Below, piece after piece: positions 61,059-64,000 of a stretch of 64,000 bases of DNA. Location: positions 682,001-746,000 of the forward strand of contig NZ_JAMGBE010000002.1 in NCBI RefSeq assembly GCF_023516575.1. Reading direction: 5' to 3'. Made by a program: the position numbers and the translations under genes. A model generated the notes under the pieces. The model was given only the letters and a program-made list of their open reading frames with translations. It made no database searches and was not told where the DNA came from. The stretch is from Sphingomonas hankyongi. Lineage in GTDB: Bacteria; Pseudomonadota; Alphaproteobacteria; Sphingomonadales; Sphingomonadaceae. The stretch's first letter is position 1. Each line of letters begins with the position of its first letter.

Positions 61059-61963
61059 TGGCCACCGTCGAAACAGCGTTCGAGCAGATCATCGCGCCGG
61101 TCACGCACGACCTTGGCGCCTTCAAGGTCAACCGGACGCTGCCGAGCAGGCCCCGCACCATGGTCGGACCGTTCATCTTCGTCGACGAGTTCGGCCCTGC
61201 GCGGCTGCCCGCCGGCCAGGGCATGGACGTGCGGCCCCACCCTCACATCAACCTGGCGACGGTCACCTATTTATTCGAAGGCGCAATCGAGCATCGCGAC
61301 AGCATCGGATCGCACCAGGTTATCGAGCCGGGAGCGATCAACCTGATGACAGCCGGCAGCGGAATCACTCATTCGGAGCGGTCGCCGCAGGCGCTGCGCG
61401 AGGATGGACCGAGCCTGTACGGGATGCAGACCTGGCTTGCCCTGCCGGACGGACGGGAGGAGATCGACCCGGCATTCAACCATGTCCCTTCCGACGGATT
61501 GCCGACGGTGCAGGACGGCACAGTAACGGCCAAGGTGCTGATGGGCACTTTGTGGGGCGCGACCGCGGCAACGCCACAACATTCGCCGACCATCTATGCG
61601 GACATCGAACTAGCCGCCGGCGGCGCTATCCCGATCGAAGCCGAGGCGGACGAGCGCGCGATCATGCTGGTGGGCGGAGAGGCCGATCTCGACGGCCAGG
61701 CGCTCGACCTGTTTGCCTTATACGTCTTGAAGCCGGGCCATGTCGCACGCCTTGCGAGCCGGAGCGGTGGCAAGGCCATGCTGATGGGCGGGCAGGCGTT
61801 CACCACGCCGCGGCACGTGTTCTGGAACTTCGTGTCCTCGTCGCGAGACCGAATCAACCAGGCCAAGGAAGACTGGAAAGCAATGCGCTTCGCGCTGCCG
61901 CCCGGAGACGATCACGAATTCATCCCGCTTCCGGAAGTGCCGACGACGGTCAGCTATCCATGA
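61058..61963 (+). CDS. Pirin family protein
   Basis: 301 residues from ATG 61058, AGGAGAAGG before it. A bicupin: VGPFIFVDEFGPARLPAGQGMDVRPHPHINLATVTYLFEGAIEHRDSIG holds the HPHI-x..-H metal site, then GSGITHSERSP. The C-terminal half is pirin_C. Members are iron-binding, redox-active or quercetinase-like. A frame to 60620 is open, but overlaps BolA and has no site. Confidence 0.9.
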   Translation: MATVETAFEQIIAPVTHDLGAFKVNRTLPSRPRTMVGPFIFVDEFGPARLPAGQGMDVRPHPHINLATVTYLFEGAIEHRDSIGSHQVIEPGAINLMTAGSGITHSERSPQALREDGPSLYGMQTWLALPDGREEIDPAFNHVPSDGLPTVQDGTVTAKVLMGTLWGATAATPQHSPTIYADIELAAGGAIPIEAEADERAIMLVGGEADLDGQALDLFALYVLKPGHVARLASRSGGKAMLMGGQAFTTPRHVFWNFVSSSRDRINQAKEDWKAMRFALPPGDDHEFIPLPEVPTTVSYP

Positions 61964-62874
61964 TCGAGTTCCGCCGCGTTCCACTGTGCACTGGTGTCAC
62001 GCTGAATGTCGCGTTCGCGGGACAGCCCGACAAGCCGGCAGTCCTGCTCCTCCACGGCTTCCCGGAGTCCCACCGCACTTGGCGCGAGCTGGCGCCTCGC
62101 CTGGAGGACGACTTTCACCTGGTGATGCCGGACCAGCGCGGTTTCGCCGGGTCGGACCGGCCAGCCGAAGTCGAGGCCTATCAGACCGATACCTTGGTCG
62201 ACGACATATTCGCGCTTGCGAGCGCCATCGGGCTAGAGAGCTTCACGCTCGTCGGCCATGATTGGGGCGGAGCGATCGCATGGGCCGCCGCACTGCGCGA
62301 CGATCCGCGCTTGTCTCGCCTCGCCATCGTCAACGCGCCACACCCGGTGATCTTCCAGAAGAGCCTCGTGGAAAACGAGCACCAGCGCGCCGCGTCGCAA
62401 TATATCAACGCGTTTCGCGTTTCCGGATTCGAGAAAACCGTGGAGGCGATGGGCTACGACGCCTTCTTCGAGAAGACGTTCTCCGGGCATGTCGACATTT
62501 CGAAGATCCCGGAGGCCGAGAAGCGGCAATATATCGCGGATTGGTCCCAGCCCGGTGGGTTCGCCGCCATGCTCAACTGGTACCGCGCGGCGAAGGTCGT
62601 CGTGCCTCCCCCGGGCGTCACCGTTCCCCTGCCCGACTTCCTGCTGCGCGCCTTCCCGAAAGTGAAAGTGCCGACCCTGGTGATCTGGGGGATGCGGGAC
62701 AAGGCGCTACTGCCGATGCAGCTCGACGGGCTGGGTGACCTCGTCGAGGATTTGCGGGTCGTTCGCCTGGCCGGTGCGGGGCATTTCGCGCCCTGGGAGG
62801 CGCCCGAAGAAGTCGTATCGGCGATCGCCCCCTTCCTCGCGGAAGGCGCCGGCGCTACTGCCCCTGCCGCATGA
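61960..62874 (+). CDS. Alpha/beta hydrolase, epoxide-hydrolase type
   Basis: 304 residues from ATG 61960 (ATGA overlap with pirin). LLHGFPESHRTWRELAPRL with the HGFP oxyanion motif, nucleophile Asp in LVGHDWGGAIAWA (G-H-D-W-G), WGMRDKALLPMQ acid region and GAGHFAPWEAPEEV His. Two ring-opening Tyr could be in the cap (ASQYINAFRV, LNWYRAAKVV). Typical of haloalkane dehalogenase/epoxide hydrolase relatives. Stop overlaps the nusB ATG. Confidence 0.9.
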   Translation: MIEFRRVPLCTGVTLNVAFAGQPDKPAVLLLHGFPESHRTWRELAPRLEDDFHLVMPDQRGFAGSDRPAEVEAYQTDTLVDDIFALASAIGLESFTLVGHDWGGAIAWAAALRDDPRLSRLAIVNAPHPVIFQKSLVENEHQRAASQYINAFRVSGFEKTVEAMGYDAFFEKTFSGHVDISKIPEAEKRQYIADWSQPGGFAAMLNWYRAAKVVVPPPGVTVPLPDFLLRAFPKVKVPTLVIWGMRDKALLPMQLDGLGDLVEDLRVVRLAGAGHFAPWEAPEEVVSAIAPFLAEGAGATAPAA

Positions 62875-63332
62875 GCCAGACTCGTTCCCGTTCGCGGTCC
62901 GCAGCCCGCCTCGCCGCAGTGCAGGCTCTGTACCAGCACGACATGGAGGGGACTCCAGTTCCGCGTCTGCTCAAAGAGTTCCACGATCATCGCCTTGGCG
63001 CGACGATCGAGGACGCGGAATATCATGCGGCGGAGCGCGACTTCTTCGACGACATCGTGACAGGCGTCAGCGCGCGCAACGCGGACATCGACGGCTTGAT
63101 CAGCGGAAGGCTGGCGCAAGGATGGTCGCTCGAGAGGCTCGACCGTCCGATGCGCGCGATCCTCCGCGCGGGGGCGTACGAGCTCATTGCGCGTCCGGAC
63201 GTTCCGGTGGGATCGGTCATCAGTGAATATGTCGACGTCGCCCACGCCTTTTACGACAAGCGCGAAAGCGGCTTCGTGAATGGTCTTCTCGACGCCATCG
63301 CCAAGGAAGCGCGGGCCGCGAGCGCGGGGTGA
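62871..63332 (+). CDS. nusB: Transcription antitermination factor NusB
   Basis: 153 residues: RSAARLAAVQALYQHDMEG, ERDFFDDIVTGVSARNADIDGLI, W-S-L-E-R-L-D-R-P-M-R-A-I-L-R-A-G-A-Y-E-L and VISEYVDVAHAFYDKRESGFVNGLLDAI, all canonical. It binds boxA with S10 in rRNA antitermination. ATGA-coupled to the hydrolase and GTGA-coupled to thiL. I would expect ribH upstream in many relatives; here it is absent. Confidence 0.95.
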   Translation: MSQTRSRSRSAARLAAVQALYQHDMEGTPVPRLLKEFHDHRLGATIEDAEYHAAERDFFDDIVTGVSARNADIDGLISGRLAQGWSLERLDRPMRAILRAGAYELIARPDVPVGSVISEYVDVAHAFYDKRESGFVNGLLDAIAKEARAASAG

Positions 63333-64000
63333 CGATCGAAGCCCAGTTGATAGCGCGACTGCGGCGGATCGCGAGCGACCCCGCTGCCCGCGGCCTTCTC
63401 GACGATGCCGCGCTTCTGGACGGACTGGTGATCACGCACGACACGATCGCCGAAGGCGTTCATTTCCTGCCATCGGACCCAGCGGCTAGCGTCGGCTGGA
63501 AGCTCGTTGCGGTGAACCTGTCCGACCTTGCCGCGAAAGGAGCCTCGCCAGCCGGCGCATTGCTGTCGCTGACGATCGGCGCCGACACCGCTTGGGACGA
63601 TGAATTCCTCACGGGCGTAGAGCATGCGTGTGAAAGCTACGCGCTGCCGCTCATCGGTGGAGACACGATCGCTCTCCCGCCAGGGGCCACTCGCGTCCTT
63701 GGGCTTACGGCCATCGGCCGGGCGGGCACAAATGTCCCGTCGAGGAGTGGCGCTCGGCCGGGGGACACGCTCTGGGTAGTCGGATCGCTGGGAGATGCCG
63801 CGGCAGGCCTTCGGCAGCTCATTGCCGACTCAAAGGCGCACGGACTCCTCGTCGAATCCTATCGTCGGCCCGTCCCCCAGCTGGGAGCCGGGCAAGTCTT
63901 GTCCGAACATGCGACCGCGATGATGGACATTTCCGACGGCCTTCTGCTCGACGCCTCGCGTCTCGCGGAGGCCAGCGACTGCGGTGCGGACATCGCACTC
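63329..64000 (+). CDS. thiL: Thiamine-monophosphate kinase, N-terminal part
   Basis: The frame from GTG 63329 runs to the right edge (224 codons seen). LLDDAALLDGLVITHDTIAEGVHFLPSDP, VAVNLSDLAAKGASPAGALLSL, LIGGDT, GDTLWVVGSLGDAAAGL and MMDISDGLLLDASRLAEAS match the ThiL ATP and metal motifs. It phosphorylates thiamine monophosphate to the diphosphate. nusB-thiL is a common alphaproteobacterial order. Confidence 0.94.
   Translation, partial: MTIEAQLIARLRRIASDPAARGLLDDAALLDGLVITHDTIAEGVHFLPSDPAASVGWKLVAVNLSDLAAKGASPAGALLSLTIGADTAWDDEFLTGVEHACESYALPLIGGDTIALPPGATRVLGLTAIGRAGTNVPSRSGARPGDTLWVVGSLGDAAAGLRQLIADSKAHGLLVESYRRPVPQLGAGQVLSEHATAMMDISDGLLLDASRLAEASDCGADIAL

Overview
The window looks like chromosomal DNA of a GC-rich alphaproteobacterium of the Sphingomonadales (Sphingomonas-like). 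Indicators are a large TonB-dependent receptor with a Gln/Pro/Thr-rich N-terminus, a DUF2093 gene behind xseA, cobST-type cobaltochelatase genes, J-domain/BolA/NusB/ThiL neighbours, many small lineage-type membrane proteins, and compact genes joined by ATGA, GTGA and TGATG overlaps. I see no IS element, prophage, integrase or CRISPR array. There are two tRNA genes and one good candidate small RNA.

Layout. 1-9.6 kb holds the end of a DUF3047 gene, a DUF3313 protein, a histidine kinase and response regulator arranged tail to tail, an envelope-type operon (DUF2092, glycine-rich protein, membrane protein, potassium channel), an AI-2E-type transporter, a second DUF3313 protein and an OmpA-like protein. 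9.6-20 kb holds a persulfide dioxygenase-like enzyme, fahA-hmgA (homogentisate breakdown), small envelope proteins, a DMT exporter coupled to a threonine aldolase, a 43-codon gene, tRNA-Thr and a cupin coupled to aminopeptidase P. 20-25.2 kb is one forward run: oligopeptidase B, thioesterase, maleylacetoacetate isomerase (the tyrosine-pathway step between HmgA and FahA), a class II aldolase and a lactate-oxidase-type FMN enzyme. 25.2-31.5 kb holds tRNA-Pro, a ferredoxin-NADP reductase, a PHA-system protein, an M15-type peptidase and clpB with a heat-shock-like promoter.

31.6-38.5 kb is the most unusual block: a P-loop sulfotransferase-like gene, a 2-oxoglutarate/Fe(II) oxygenase, a TPR-sulfotransferase and, across a bidirectional terminator, a 1035-residue TonB-dependent receptor. 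A second oxygenase of the same kind sits at 48.6 kb beside two secreted M10 (serralysin-type) metalloproteases. 38.7-46.5 kb is mostly housekeeping: xseA and purD (divergent, sharing a CATG start), a CorC-type membrane protein, an OmpA lipoprotein, tadA and rpmB. A three-hairpin RNA candidate lies between rpmB and cobT.

46.8-60.7 kb contains cobT, cobS and a J-domain gene, which I recall as neighbours in related genomes. Here they are separated by the oxygenase/M10 protease block and by a six-gene detoxification-like operon (GST, double DUF1428, two VOC proteins, DHFR-like, GST) read divergently from an HxlR-SCP2 regulator. A perfect 14-bp palindrome lies in their shared promoter region. The window ends with bolA, pirin, an alpha/beta hydrolase, nusB and the start of thiL, all translationally coupled or nearly so. 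Family calls rest on reading translated motifs by eye; no database search was run.
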